Source of the DNA: Oceanospirillaceae bacterium
Lineage (GTDB): Bacteria; Pseudomonadota; Gammaproteobacteria; Pseudomonadales; Balneatricaceae
Assembly: GCA_013215375.1 (NCBI GenBank)
Contig: JABSRB010000051.1
Location: 1 to 35,981, forward strand
DNA: 35,981 nucleotides
Reading direction: 5' to 3'
Numbering within the stretch: position 1 is the stretch's first letter; each line of letters opens with the position of its first letter. The notes under the pieces are model-generated. The model was not told where the DNA came from. It made no database searches and saw nothing but the letters and a program-made list of their open reading frames with translations. The translations under genes and the position numbers were made by a program. Positions 1-7,784 of the stretch are shown in pieces.

Positions 1-50
1 CCGATGGTAGTGTGGGGTCTCCCCATGTGAGAGTAGGTCATCGCCAAGCT
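1..50 (+). rRNA. rrf: 5S ribosomal RNA, 3' end (partial)
   Basis: The first 50 bases match the conserved 3' arm of gammaproteobacterial 5S rRNA: the CCGATGGTAGTGTGGGG stretch, then a CCCC-ATGTGAGAGTAGGTCATCGCCA segment ending near position 48-50. Only the last part of the gene is present, so the 5' part and the rest of the rrn operon lie upstream of the window. A hairpin terminator follows about 16 bp later, as expected at the end of an rrn operon read on the + strand. The exact mature 3' end cannot be fixed from sequence alone. Confidence 0.93.
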
Positions 51-495
51 TTAATACGTAAAGAAACCTCAAGCACTGCGTGCTTGGGGTTTTTTTCGTT
101 TAAAACTTAATGGCGATGACCAACTCTCACATGAGAGATAAAGAGCGCAACTTGTTGCTGCGAGTACCATGTGATAGTAGGGGGCATTTTCGAGTCCTTT
201 AAAGCGTAGCTTTAATCGAAAATCCCGTAGCTGCGCTTGCGCACTCCCTTAAGGTTTACCACGCCAAGCTTTAGCTGCGAAGTACCACGTTTCCACTTTA
301 CGCAGCTCTTTAATTCCACTTGGTTTTTTTCGTCAAAAATTTAAATGCGATCACTACTCGCACAAGGGAAGGAAGGTAAGAACTACAAGTAGGGGATTTC
401 TTTAATGCTGTAGAAGCAAGCTTCGTATCACTCTATCTTCGCTGAAGGCTCTTCCGTAGCCGCCTTGCGCCATCCTTTAAGATTACCACTTTACT
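42..495 (+). repeat. Degenerate tandem duplication of rrn-downstream sequence
   Basis: Two diverged copies of a unit of about 220-234 bp can be followed. CGCCAAGCTTTA at 42-53 recurs at 262-273. The T-run plus CGTTTAAAACTTAATGGCGA at 90-116 recurs as a T-run plus CGTCAAAAATTTAAATGCGA around 324-350. CCGTAGCTGCGCTTGCG (from 225) recurs as CCGTAGCCGCCTTGCG (from 454), and each is followed by a TTACCAC. The segment at 111-131 is also nearly the reverse complement of the 5S 3' end at 21-45. I see no gene in 98-544; the region reads as decayed rRNA-derived sequence. Confidence 0.7.
66..97 (+). terminator. rrn operon rho-independent terminator
   Basis: A 10-bp stem (CCTCAAGCAC at 67-76, GTGCTTGGGG at 80-89, one G-T wobble) closes a 3-nt loop and is followed directly by a run of seven T (90-96). 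This is a textbook intrinsic terminator placed just after the 5S gene. Confidence 0.93.
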
Positions 496-544
496 TTAGT
501 CTCCTCCCTAAACGACAACCACCCTGCTTTTATTCAATGCACTA

Positions 545-1495
545 TTACGGGAAGGGCTTAACAACCAGACTATTAAATATTTGCCAGTAGCTGGATTTGT
601 TGTTATCAAATACAAACCATTTGGTTAGTATTTTTCTAAATTGTTCTGTCTTTCTTATGCTTTTTATGGCCATATTAATATCGTTAATTCGCTGCTCTCC
701 CCAAGGGGTGTTAGTGCAAGCTATAGCCCCTAATGGCGGATCTTGTACCTGCTCAGATAAGGGGACAAAAGATAAATTATCATGTAAATTTAACGAGTTT
801 TTGAAATATTTAAAGGTGTAACTATATTCTAGAATGAAATCAATGCGCTTTGATGCGAGCATTTTAAAGATGCCTTCTGTAGAATCTTGCCCCGCTCTTC
901 GATAAATATTTGCGTACCCTTTTGCGTCGTTGATTAATCCATCTAATCGCTCACCAAACCCCCTGCCGGCTGGGATACCAAAAGTTAGTGTTTTGTTTTT
1001 GAGAAGTGCTTTTAAACTGAGAGATTGTTGTGTTTTTTTTAGCTGTTCTTTATCAATAATAATGCCATGAGGCTCATAAACTAAATATGGTATTGATGTT
1101 GTGACTAAATCTGCTCTGGTATCGTGTATCCAAGTTGAAAAACACAGTGGTTTTTTAGCTTTTAGTAATAAAAGGACACGTTTTAACGGGATGATTTTAT
1201 GACTGTGGTTATATTGCGGGAGCTGATTAATAATAGCTTTTTGGACTAGATCACCAAAACCCTGCTTTTTCAGCTTACCGTTTAAAATATAGAAAGGGGG
1301 AGCATCATTGATGACCCATAGAATCTTGGGCAATGGTTGGTTTAATGTTTGGGCATTAAGAGAAAAGCAAGAAAAAGAAAATACAAAAACGGCAAAAGTA
1401 CTAATTAGAGCGACTTTTGTGTGTAGATGAAAGTAGCTTTGATATTTTAGCATAATGATCAAGTGTCGGTATAAGCTCTGAATAACAGTTATCAT
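545..1495 (-). CDS. Periplasmic solute-binding-like protein (TIGR02285-type)
   Basis: A 316-residue exported protein. A hydrophobic segment at about residues 27-47 ends in a plausible signal-peptidase region (SLNAQ). The mature part begins with a strand of the type ILWVINDAPPFYI, followed by a glycine-containing turn and a QGFGDLVQKAI helix. This layout is typical of the amino-acid-binding-like (SBP_bac_3 fold) proteins grouped as TIGR02285. These stand alone without ABC permeases and their ligands are mostly unknown. The start is supported by AAGGTG on the minus strand (1501-1506), 5 nt from the ATG; an internal Met at residue 15 would give a more ordinary signal peptide. No transporter genes are adjacent, so a role in transport is not implied. 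The related-looking gene at 6799-7683 is probably another member of the broad fold. Confidence 0.75.
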   Translation of the reverse strand: MITVIQSLYRHLIIMLKYQSYFHLHTKVALISTFAVFVFSFSCFSLNAQTLNQPLPKILWVINDAPPFYILNGKLKKQGFGDLVQKAIINQLPQYNHSHKIIPLKRVLLLLKAKKPLCFSTWIHDTRADLVTTSIPYLVYEPHGIIIDKEQLKKTQQSLSLKALLKNKTLTFGIPAGRGFGERLDGLINDAKGYANIYRRAGQDSTEGIFKMLASKRIDFILEYSYTFKYFKNSLNLHDNLSFVPLSEQVQDPPLGAIACTNTPWGEQRINDINMAIKSIRKTEQFRKILTKWFVFDNNKSSYWQIFNSLVVKPFP

Positions 1496-1569
1496 AGCAA
1501 CACCTTGATCACGATAATATGCTAATTAGTCGTATAGCGATGCACCGCCTCGACGAAGACGTCTAAATT

Positions 1570-1590
1570 ATTACAAAAGAATATTGTAAT
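1570..1590 (-). terminator. Possible weak terminator hairpin after the aldolase gene
   Basis: ATTACAA (1570-1576) and TTGTAAT (1584-1590) form a perfect 7-bp AT-rich stem with a 7-nt loop, just downstream of the minus-strand aldolase stop. On the minus strand it is followed by TAATTTAG rather than a clean T-run, so termination is uncertain. Confidence 0.35.
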
Positions 1591-1597
1591 GTGGTGC

Positions 1598-2491
1598 CTA
1601 TTGAAGCGAAAAATGATTTAAAAAAAGCCCCAGTTTATCCCGATCTTCCCCTTGAATAGCCATCAACGGCTGCGGTAAACAAGTCCCTTTAACCAACCCT
1701 TCCAACTCAGCACAAGCAGCTATTACCCGCAAGCTCCCATACTTACCAAATAACATCCACAACGGTTGTAGAGCTGCATTTAGTTTATCTGCTTGGGCAG
1801 CATCGTTCGCCTGAGCTGCTCGGGTAATAGCAAGCATGGTCTTCGGGTAGAGACCGGCAATGGCCGAATACCATAAATTGCAACCTGCATTTAGTCCGGT
1901 AGCGCCAAAGCCATCACCACTGACCCCTAGTGATACGCTAGCGGGTAGTATTGCCTTTAAATGTTCAATACGACGTTTTGCGATTGATAAATCAGCGGGG
2001 ACTCCCGGGATTTTAATTGATGTTACATTGGGTAATTGTGCCAGTCTGACGTAGAGCTCATCTGTGAATCTGAAGTGAGTGGTGCCAGGATTGTCATAGA
2101 TACACAATGGTACTGAAATATTAGCAGTCACACTCTGATAGAGACTAAATACTTCTTCGCTAGAAAGTGCTTGGTAGGAAGTGGGAGATAGCAAAACCGC
2201 TTGTACCCCTAACTTTTGCACATCTTCAGCCAATTCTAGGACATCTCTGGTGCGCTGGGCGCTAATACCGGCTATAACGGGAATATTACCGCAGTGTTGC
2301 AGGCTCAGCTCTATAATGCGCTTGCGCTCAGTACGATTGAGATAGGTATAACAGCCGGTTGAACCTAAAGCCCCGATAGAATCGACTCTTGCGTTGACCA
2401 GTCGTGCTATTAACTCTTGCAGACTTTGTTCATCAACCTTATCTTGATAGAAGGGCGTTAACGGAAATGCACTCAATCCGGTAAAATTCAT
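1598..2491 (-). CDS. Dihydrodipicolinate synthase/N-acetylneuraminate lyase family protein
   Basis: A 297-residue cytosolic TIM-barrel aldolase of the DapA/NanA superfamily, of normal length. Visible family residues are the GSTGCY loop at 43-48 (family usually GTTGE or GSTGE), the catalytic tyrosine Y132 in IYDNPGTT and the Schiff-base lysine K160 in SIKIPG. These predict pyruvate-dependent aldol cleavage or condensation through a lysine imine. The loop residue after GSTG is Cys instead of the usual Glu, so it is unlikely to be the housekeeping DapA. It is divergent from the MocR-type regulator at 2610 across 118 bp holding a repeat-rich operator, so it is the likely target of that regulator. 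Substrate is unknown; a hydroxy-keto acid such as one from amino acid or hydroxyproline breakdown is possible but unproven. Confidence 0.85.
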   Translation of the reverse strand: MNFTGLSAFPLTPFYQDKVDEQSLQELIARLVNARVDSIGALGSTGCYTYLNRTERKRIIELSLQHCGNIPVIAGISAQRTRDVLELAEDVQKLGVQAVLLSPTSYQALSSEEVFSLYQSVTANISVPLCIYDNPGTTHFRFTDELYVRLAQLPNVTSIKIPGVPADLSIAKRRIEHLKAILPASVSLGVSGDGFGATGLNAGCNLWYSAIAGLYPKTMLAITRAAQANDAAQADKLNAALQPLWMLFGKYGSLRVIAACAELEGLVKGTCLPQPLMAIQGEDRDKLGLFLNHFSLQ

Positions 2492-2545
2492 CGCTATATC
2501 TCACTTTTATAGTAGCTCAAAGGCAAAGATAGATTTAAAATATCC

Positions 2546-2582
2546 TTTGTCCTAGCTATTAATTGTTTTGTCATAGGACAAA
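2546..2582. promoter_or_regulatory. Candidate MocR operator in a divergent promoter region
   Basis: TTTGTCCTA (2546-2554) is repeated directly as TTTGTCATA (2567-2575), exactly 21 bp (two helical turns) apart. It is also mirrored by TAGGACAAA (2574-2582), a perfect inverse of the first copy. Direct plus inverted half-sites of this kind in a divergent intergenic region are typical of MocR/PdxR-like regulators. The site lies between the aldolase gene (minus) and the regulator gene (plus) and could control both. Confidence 0.7.
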
Positions 2583-2609
2583 AATATACCATCAAGGATA
2601 ATTATACAA

Positions 2610-3908
2610 GTGTTATATATTGGAAAAAATGGCCAGCAAATATTCGATCATATTCGCAACGCAGTATTAAGCGGTGATTTGACTGGGGGAGATCTATTAC
2701 CTTCAGTACGAGATTTAGCATTAGAGCTGGGTGTTAATCGCAACACCGTGTCCGCGGTCTATATGCGTTTAACCAAAGCGGGTATTACGGTTTCCAATGG
2801 TCGTTTAGGCACCAGCATTAGTTTAGAACCCAGTGCAGGAGAACAGGAAGGCGCCAGTGACAGTAGCGTGCTGATTGATCTTGCCGATGGTAATCCCAAT
2901 GCGCAATATTTGGTAGATCCCAGTAGTGAAATGAGCAAGCTATCATTCAAGCCGCATCTATATGGTGATGCGGTGATACTGCCCGAACTCGTTAAAATTG
3001 GTAGTGATTACTTATCTGAAGATTGCCCAAATGGCTTTACATTAACGCTGACTAACGGTGCGATTGATGCCATAGAGCGATTACTGGCGGCGCATCTAGT
3101 AGCAGGGGACAAAGTTGCGGTGGAAGATCCGTGTTTTTTGGGCACTATCAATATTCTGCGCTTGGCGGGGATGAAAAGTGTCGGTGTGGAAATCGATGAG
3201 CAGGGAATCATTGTTGAGTCGCTTGAGAGAGCTTTAAAGGCTGGCGTGAGGGCGTTAATTATTACCCCCAGGGCACACAATCCAACAGGGTTTAGTTTAT
3301 CTAAAACACGTGCTGCGCAACTGCGGCTGCTATTAAAAGATTATGCCAATGTATTGATCGTTATTGACGATCATTTTTCCCTGTTAAGTCATCAACCTTA
3401 TCATTCTATATTAGAGACAAACTCTAATCGATGGGCACTGATTCGTTCGGTTTCTAAAGGATTAGGGCCTGATTTACGCTTGGCTTTTGTCGCAAGTGAC
3501 CAGACAACAGCCAAATTATTAGGTACAAGATTGGCGCCAGGGATGAATTGGGTGAGCCTGATACTACAGCGAATAGTCACGGCCTGTTGGCATGCTAAAA
3601 GTACCAGAGACAAGCTTGGACAAGCCAAAGCATTTTATCAAATCCGTCAAAACCAGTTAATAGAGGCTCTGCAGGCAAGAGGCATCTCTGTAGCAGAGCA
3701 TTGTGATGGACTCAATGTTTGGATCCTGACAAATATGGAGGAAAAGTCCTTGTGTTATGCGCTCGCTAAAAAAGGTTGGTTAGTGAGAATGGGGGGGGCA
3801 TTTAGTATTGATAGTAAAGTTCAAGCGATCCGTGTCACAGTGACTAAATTAGATGCAGAACAAGCACTGCTTTTCGCTCGAGATCTTAGAGAGGCTCTAT
3901 CTAAATAA
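2610..3908 (+). CDS. MocR-type (GntR/aminotransferase fusion) transcriptional regulator
   Basis: A 432-residue regulator. An N-terminal winged helix-turn-helix of the GntR type occupies about residues 8-75 (LPSVRDLALELGVNRNTV) and is joined to a fold-type I aminotransferase-like domain. PLP-site features include HNPTGFSLS, the aspartate in VIDDHFSLL (about D253) and the SVSKGLGPDLR segment with the Schiff-base lysine K283. MocR proteins bind PLP or an external aldimine and activate or repress adjacent genes. The GTG start at 2610 has an AAGGATA Shine-Dalgarno at 2594-2600. The divergent aldolase gene and the TTTGTC repeats suggest control of that gene and autoregulation. C-terminal substrate residues do not reveal the ligand. 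Confidence 0.92.
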   Translation: MLYIGKNGQQIFDHIRNAVLSGDLTGGDLLPSVRDLALELGVNRNTVSAVYMRLTKAGITVSNGRLGTSISLEPSAGEQEGASDSSVLIDLADGNPNAQYLVDPSSEMSKLSFKPHLYGDAVILPELVKIGSDYLSEDCPNGFTLTLTNGAIDAIERLLAAHLVAGDKVAVEDPCFLGTINILRLAGMKSVGVEIDEQGIIVESLERALKAGVRALIITPRAHNPTGFSLSKTRAAQLRLLLKDYANVLIVIDDHFSLLSHQPYHSILETNSNRWALIRSVSKGLGPDLRLAFVASDQTTAKLLGTRLAPGMNWVSLILQRIVTACWHAKSTRDKLGQAKAFYQIRQNQLIEALQARGISVAEHCDGLNVWILTNMEEKSLCYALAKKGWLVRMGGAFSIDSKVQAIRVTVTKLDAEQALLFARDLREALSK

Positions 3909-4041
3909 CAGGTTGATATTAAGATGTCATTGCCAAGGCGTGGGCGATAAACTTGCACGGATTGATTATTAACTTTGGACACAAGTATTAGCAGATGCCT
4001 CAGTACCTTAGTAAATATTTCCCTGTGTATATCCATGGCGT

Positions 4042-4070
4042 TTGACAATGAATGACAGCGACTATTTAAT
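4042..4070 (+). promoter_or_regulatory. Sigma-70-type promoter for the multicopper oxidase gene
   Basis: A perfect -35 TTGACA (4042-4047) is followed after exactly 17 bp by TTTAAT (4065-4070), five of six matches to the -10 consensus. Transcription would start near 4077, giving a leader of about 30 nt. No copper-regulator palindrome is evident over the promoter. Confidence 0.65.
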
Positions 4071-4107
4071 ACTCGAAATATTCTCTTTTATTTTATAGGT
4101 TAATACA

Positions 4108-5517
4108 TTGATAGTATCACGCCGCCATTTTTTGCAGAAAACCTTGTATACAGGATTATTGATAGGCTCCTCCCTGTCGGTCAGCTTAAACGTTGCCCGC
4201 GCAGATAAAAATAAGCCCTACCACTACACTTTAACGTTAGAGCCTGCTGATTTCCCATTAATCCCCGGTACAACCACACCGGGCTTGGGTTTTAATGGAC
4301 AATATCCAGTAACCCCGATTAAGGCCAAGCAAGGACAGCAGCTGACCATTCGTGTGATCAACAAGCTCAATCAGCCAACCACAGTGCACTGGCACGGTAT
4401 TCGCCTACCTATCGCGATGGATGGGGTGCCATTTCTCAGCCAGAAACCTATCATGCCTGGCGAAACGTTTGTCTACCAATTCACCCCACCCGATGCCGGT
4501 ACCTTCTGGTTTCATCCGCACGTCAATAGTGTTGAGCAGCTTGGTAGAGGTCTAGTAGGGCTGTTAATTGTTGAAGAAGCGGATAGCGATAGCTTTTCAC
4601 CGGCGCAATATGCAGCCGATATTCCGTTGATGCTAAAAAATTGGCACCTTAACAAAGATGGCTCTTTCAAGCCACTAATGAAGCTGCGAAATGCGGCTCG
4701 AATGGGGACTTCGGGAAGACATCAGACTGTTAACGGCATCGCTAAACCGGTGATTGAGGTGCCAGCTAATGGTTGGGTGCGGTTGAGATTCGCCAATGTT
4801 GATAATACCTTGGTGTATAGATTAAAGATCAAAGATCATCCGGCATACATCATCAGCATAGATGCTAATCCCCTGGACCAGCCAAGACCTTTAGACAGTT
4901 ATTCTATTGGGGTGGGAATGCGCGTTGATATCGCGATTAAAACGCCACAGGCCGGCTCTGAAATAGTTATAGAAACCTTAATAGGTAAGCGTAAACACCA
5001 AGAGCTATTACGCTTAAAAACCTTGGATATGCCATCGACTGCAGCAGTCAGCGCAGGGCCGCCCCTACCGTCTAAAAATCCTTTATCTGAACCGGATTTG
5101 AGTAGTGCAGAGGTTAAGCGGTTCGTCTTTGAATGGGAGGGAGCAATCACACCGGCAGATGGTGAGGGGAATACCACTCCAAAATTTTGGGCGATTAATC
5201 GTATTCCATGGGCGGGCATGAGCGCGGGACAAATTCCTGAGCCACTCGCAGAGCTCAGCTTAGGTAAGAGCTATATCTTTGACCTGAAAAACAACACCCC
5301 CCATCGTCACCCTATCCATATTCACGGAATCATGTTTAAAGTGCTGCGCTCCAACCAGAAAAAGATTGAGCCTTTTTTTACCGATACCGTATTGATGGAG
5401 AAAAACGAGCGGGTACAGATCGCATTCGTTGCAGATAACCCGGGACGCTGGATGTATCACTGTCATGTGATTGAGCACATGAAAACGGGGTTGATGGGGT
5501 ATATAAGGATTAGTTAG
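4108..5517 (+). CDS. Tat-exported multicopper oxidase (laccase/CueO-like)
   Basis: A 469-residue periplasmic multicopper oxidase that should oxidise phenols, amines or metal ions while reducing O2 to water. The TTG start gives a twin-arginine signal (SRRHFL, then a hydrophobic core ending near AR-ADKN). AGGT at 4097-4100 serves as a weak Shine-Dalgarno. All four copper motifs are present: HWHG (H94, H96), FWFHPH (H136, H138), HRHPIHIHG (H399 to H406) and HCHVIEH (H451, C452, H453, H457). Counting ten residues from C452, as in CueO, puts Leu462 (in TGLM) at the type 1 copper axial position where CueO has Met510. There is no Met-rich insertion like that of CueO. Its own promoter suggests single-gene transcription. 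A laccase-like enzyme is as likely as a copper-resistance oxidase. Confidence 0.92.
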   Translation: MIVSRRHFLQKTLYTGLLIGSSLSVSLNVARADKNKPYHYTLTLEPADFPLIPGTTTPGLGFNGQYPVTPIKAKQGQQLTIRVINKLNQPTTVHWHGIRLPIAMDGVPFLSQKPIMPGETFVYQFTPPDAGTFWFHPHVNSVEQLGRGLVGLLIVEEADSDSFSPAQYAADIPLMLKNWHLNKDGSFKPLMKLRNAARMGTSGRHQTVNGIAKPVIEVPANGWVRLRFANVDNTLVYRLKIKDHPAYIISIDANPLDQPRPLDSYSIGVGMRVDIAIKTPQAGSEIVIETLIGKRKHQELLRLKTLDMPSTAAVSAGPPLPSKNPLSEPDLSSAEVKRFVFEWEGAITPADGEGNTTPKFWAINRIPWAGMSAGQIPEPLAELSLGKSYIFDLKNNTPHRHPIHIHGIMFKVLRSNQKKIEPFFTDTVLMEKNERVQIAFVADNPGRWMYHCHVIEHMKTGLMGYIRIS

Positions 5518-5568
5518 GAGTTTCGAGTTAGAAAGCGACTAGCTACGAGCAAAACACTCAGGATCAAA

Positions 5569-5668
5569 GATTTTTTCACCACAGAGAACAAAGAGGCGCT
5601 GCGCTACACGGAGAAAATCATAGACCTTTTTAGATTTCTCAATGCTTCCTGTGGTAAATAAAATATCT
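5569..5668. repeat. Dispersed CACAGAG element, copy A (diverged)
   Basis: GATTTTTTCACCACAGAG (from 5569), an interior with GAGGCGCTGCGCTACACGGAG, and an inverted-looking end TTCCTGTGGTAAATAAAAT (to about 5664) resemble the elements at 32776-32881 and 35741-35850. This copy is shorter and more decayed. It carries no coding potential. Confidence 0.65.
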
Positions 5669-5714
5669 CATTTGTTACGAATATCTTGTACAGCCAATAT
5701 TTTTGGTTTGAACT

Positions 5715-5788
5715 GACTAACGACTAACGACTAACGACTAACGACTAACGACTAACGACTAACGACTAACGACTAACGACTAACGACT
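5715..5788 (+). repeat. Heptanucleotide tandem array (GACTAAC) x10
   Basis: Ten perfect head-to-tail copies of GACTAAC (5715-5784) are followed by a partial GACT (5785-5788). The array ends 9 bp before the ATG of the EamA transporter gene at 5798. Perfect identity of all units implies recent expansion or active slippage. The unit contains no ATG and 7 is not a multiple of 3, but the array is outside the reading frame. Copy-number change would therefore alter promoter-to-gene spacing or the mRNA leader rather than the protein. Confidence 0.95.
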
Positions 5789-5797
5789 GGAACCCCC

Positions 5798-6727
5798 ATG
5801 CAAGTTAGAGCCATACACTATATTTACATATTGATCTTGGCGGTGGTTTGGGGCAGTTCATTTACCGCCGTTAAAGTTGCTATTGATGAATTTACACCGA
5901 TGCAAGTTGCCTTTGTTAGGGTGTTGATTGGGGCTGTGATCATCACGGCGGTTTCAATATTCGGGCATCTTAAGCTACCTAAAATGGCTAAAAGCTGGGC
6001 TGTTTTATTACTTATCGCAATATTTAGTAATGTGGTGCCGTTCTCTCTTATCGGTTGGGCTAGTACTATTAGCGATAGCTCAACAGTGTCTATTTTGATG
6101 GCAACTTCGCCAATATTCGCGTTAGTTTTTGCGCATATATTTACCGAGGATGATAGGTTTACACTATTCAAATGTATCAGTGTTGCACTAGGTTTTAGCG
6201 CCGTCATGGTGTTAGCTCTACCCTCTGGAAATCTTTTAGATAGTAGTAACCTGCTGGCTAAATTTGCCACTTTAATGGCGGCGATGAGCTATGTAATCGC
6301 CGGTTTGTTAACCCGAAAACTGGATGAAAAAATTGGTGCGCGCTCTATCACTAGCATTGTCTTGGTGTTAAGTGTTTTGTTGTTAGCGCCAGCGGCGTTT
6401 CTCCAAGGTTTTTCAGCGCTAGATACGTATTCCAACCCCTCCTTATTTAGCTTGTTGTATCTCGGTGTATTCTCGACAGCCTTAGCGCTATTGATTCGCT
6501 ACAGTTTAATTTTGCAAGTTGGCTATACTTTTGTCTCTTACACTGGATTTCTAGTGCCTGTTTTTGCGGTGATATTTGGTGCTTTATTGTTAGATGAACA
6601 GCTGAGCATGAATGCTTATATTGCGCTTCTATTAGTATTGTTAGCGCTGGCCATATCAAGATTGAATCCACAGACATTTTCATCAATCGTTAATCTAAAA
6701 AGAGTTAATCTAAAAGAAAGGAAATAA
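5798..6727 (+). CDS. EamA/DMT-family transporter (RhaT-like)
   Basis: A 309-residue inner-membrane protein with about ten hydrophobic helices in two repeated EamA halves. The opening segment AVVWGSSFTAVKVAIDEFTP matches the classic EamA N-terminus (W-G-S-F, then a Pro-ending helix 1). The second half contains the YLGVFSTALALLIRY and FLVPVFAVIFGALLLDEQL signatures. Members export or import metabolites such as amino acids, purines and sugars, usually with unknown substrate. The ATG at 5798 has only GGA at 5789-5791 as ribosome-binding site. The (GACTAAC)10 array sits just upstream, so expression may depend on array length. The C-terminus is a short basic tail (NLKRVNLKERK). No partner gene is adjacent. 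Confidence 0.9.
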   Translation: MQVRAIHYIYILILAVVWGSSFTAVKVAIDEFTPMQVAFVRVLIGAVIITAVSIFGHLKLPKMAKSWAVLLLIAIFSNVVPFSLIGWASTISDSSTVSILMATSPIFALVFAHIFTEDDRFTLFKCISVALGFSAVMVLALPSGNLLDSSNLLAKFATLMAAMSYVIAGLLTRKLDEKIGARSITSIVLVLSVLLLAPAAFLQGFSALDTYSNPSLFSLLYLGVFSTALALLIRYSLILQVGYTFVSYTGFLVPVFAVIFGALLLDEQLSMNAYIALLLVLLALAISRLNPQTFSSIVNLKRVNLKERK

Positions 6728-6798
6728 ATCCTGTGTCGTAATGTTTATACACTAATTTATTATAGTAGTTTGCTGCTAGAGTTATAAAGGGATGTTAT

Positions 6799-7683
6799 AT
6801 GAAATTGCTCTGTTTGCTTTTGATGATGTCTGTCGGTATGCCAGCTAATTTATGGGCTAAAGAAATAACTACTTTTACTTATATGGCCCCCAAAGAAAAA
6901 GATAAAGGCCCCAGAGCCAGATACGGTGAGGCGCTACTTATTTTAGCGCTGGAAAAAACTATTGAGAGTCACGGTCCGTACCGCATTAAATTAAGTCCTA
7001 AAATGAATAAAAAACGTGCTTTAGCCTCATTAGAAACTAACAGCCTCGAGAATTTCTTCGTCAAACATTCAATTTCCAAAGGTGCCTCTGAAAAAATGGG
7101 TTACGTCAATTTTCCAGTAGATCTGGGAGTGGTCGGTTATCGAGTTTTTTTTGTATCACCCAAGGCGGCGGCTGCATTTAGTCAGGTTACAGACTTAGAG
7201 CAATTAAAAAAATTCTCAATCACACAAGGATTAGGTTGGTTAGATACGCAGATACTACGTCACAATGGCTTTAACGTGATTGAGGGAACGAGTTATGAAG
7301 GACTGTTTAAAATGGTTTCTAGAAATCGGGTAGATTTGTTGCCAAGGGGAGTTAATGAACTGTTCTATGAGTATCGAAGGCTTTCCAAAAACATGCCGTT
7401 AATCGTCAATACTAGTATTGTTCTCTACTATCCACTACCCCGCTTCTTTTTTACAAACAAACAAAATGTTGCTGCTATCGAGCGCATCCAAACGGGGTTA
7501 GAAATTGCTTACAAAGACGGTTCGGTGCATAAGCTTTGGAGAGAATATTATGCTGAAAGTGTTGGATTTGTAGATTTTAAAACGGCTAAAATATTTAAAA
7601 TTGAGAACCCTTTTTTAGAGGGTGTAGTTGATTCTTATAAGCAATATATTATTAGCCCTGGGCAATTAATACCTCCAAAGTGA
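6799..7683 (+). CDS. Exported periplasmic solute-binding-like protein, unknown ligand
   Basis: A 294-residue protein with a clear Sec signal peptide (residues 1-20, ending LWAKE). The rest has the alternating pattern of type 2 periplasmic binding folds: an early strand TTFTYMAP, a helix with YGEALLILALEKTIES, and later LEQLKKFSITQGLGWLDTQIL and YEGLFKMVSRNRVDLLPRGV. Proteins of this shape often occur without ABC permeases, next to signalling genes. Here the sensor-kinase gene begins 101 bp downstream on the same strand. A ligand-sensing partner for that kinase is therefore a reasonable inference, not shown. AAGGGA at 6786-6791 is a good Shine-Dalgarno 7 nt before the ATG, and TATTATAGT upstream may be its -10 region. 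A hypothetical protein of another fold cannot be excluded. Confidence 0.7.
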   Translation: MKLLCLLLMMSVGMPANLWAKEITTFTYMAPKEKDKGPRARYGEALLILALEKTIESHGPYRIKLSPKMNKKRALASLETNSLENFFVKHSISKGASEKMGYVNFPVDLGVVGYRVFFVSPKAAAAFSQVTDLEQLKKFSITQGLGWLDTQILRHNGFNVIEGTSYEGLFKMVSRNRVDLLPRGVNELFYEYRRLSKNMPLIVNTSIVLYYPLPRFFFTNKQNVAAIERIQTGLEIAYKDGSVHKLWREYYAESVGFVDFKTAKIFKIENPFLEGVVDSYKQYIISPGQLIPPK

Positions 7684-7718
7684 TGTTGTACAAAGATATC
7701 AGTGTAGTTTTTGGCACA

Positions 7719-7734
7719 CTGTCGTGAGCGACAG
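7719..7734. promoter_or_regulatory. Palindrome CTGTCG-N4-CGACAG upstream of the sensor-kinase gene
   Basis: CTGTCG (7719-7724), TGAG, CGACAG (7729-7734) forms a perfect 6-bp inverted repeat centred about 58 bp before the kinase ATG. The same core with the same 4-bp centre spacing recurs at 9696-9711 before the secreted-protein pair. It has no T-run after it, so it is not a terminator, and it is a candidate binding site for the nearby NarL-family regulator. Confidence 0.6.
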
Positions 7735-7784
7735 GTAGCTAAAAAAGGCTTGCGTGTTCTGCTGATTTTTTAGACACTTAGCGC

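Noticed and set aside
545-821. A small plus-strand open frame (597-821) opposite the solute-binding-like gene.
   Set aside because: It runs antisense inside a well-supported gene with a signal peptide and lacks its own translation signals.
2759-2950. Antisense open frames inside the MocR and other large genes.
   Set aside because: They are shadow frames of supported genes, without ribosome-binding sites or domains.
5715-5788. The GACTAAC array as a CRISPR array.
   Set aside because: The units are 7 bp and contiguous with no spacers, so it is a simple tandem repeat.
7719-7734. The CTGTCG palindrome as a terminator for the binding-like gene upstream.
   Set aside because: It is 35 bp after the stop and is not followed by a T-run; the matching palindrome before the secreted-protein operon points to regulation instead.
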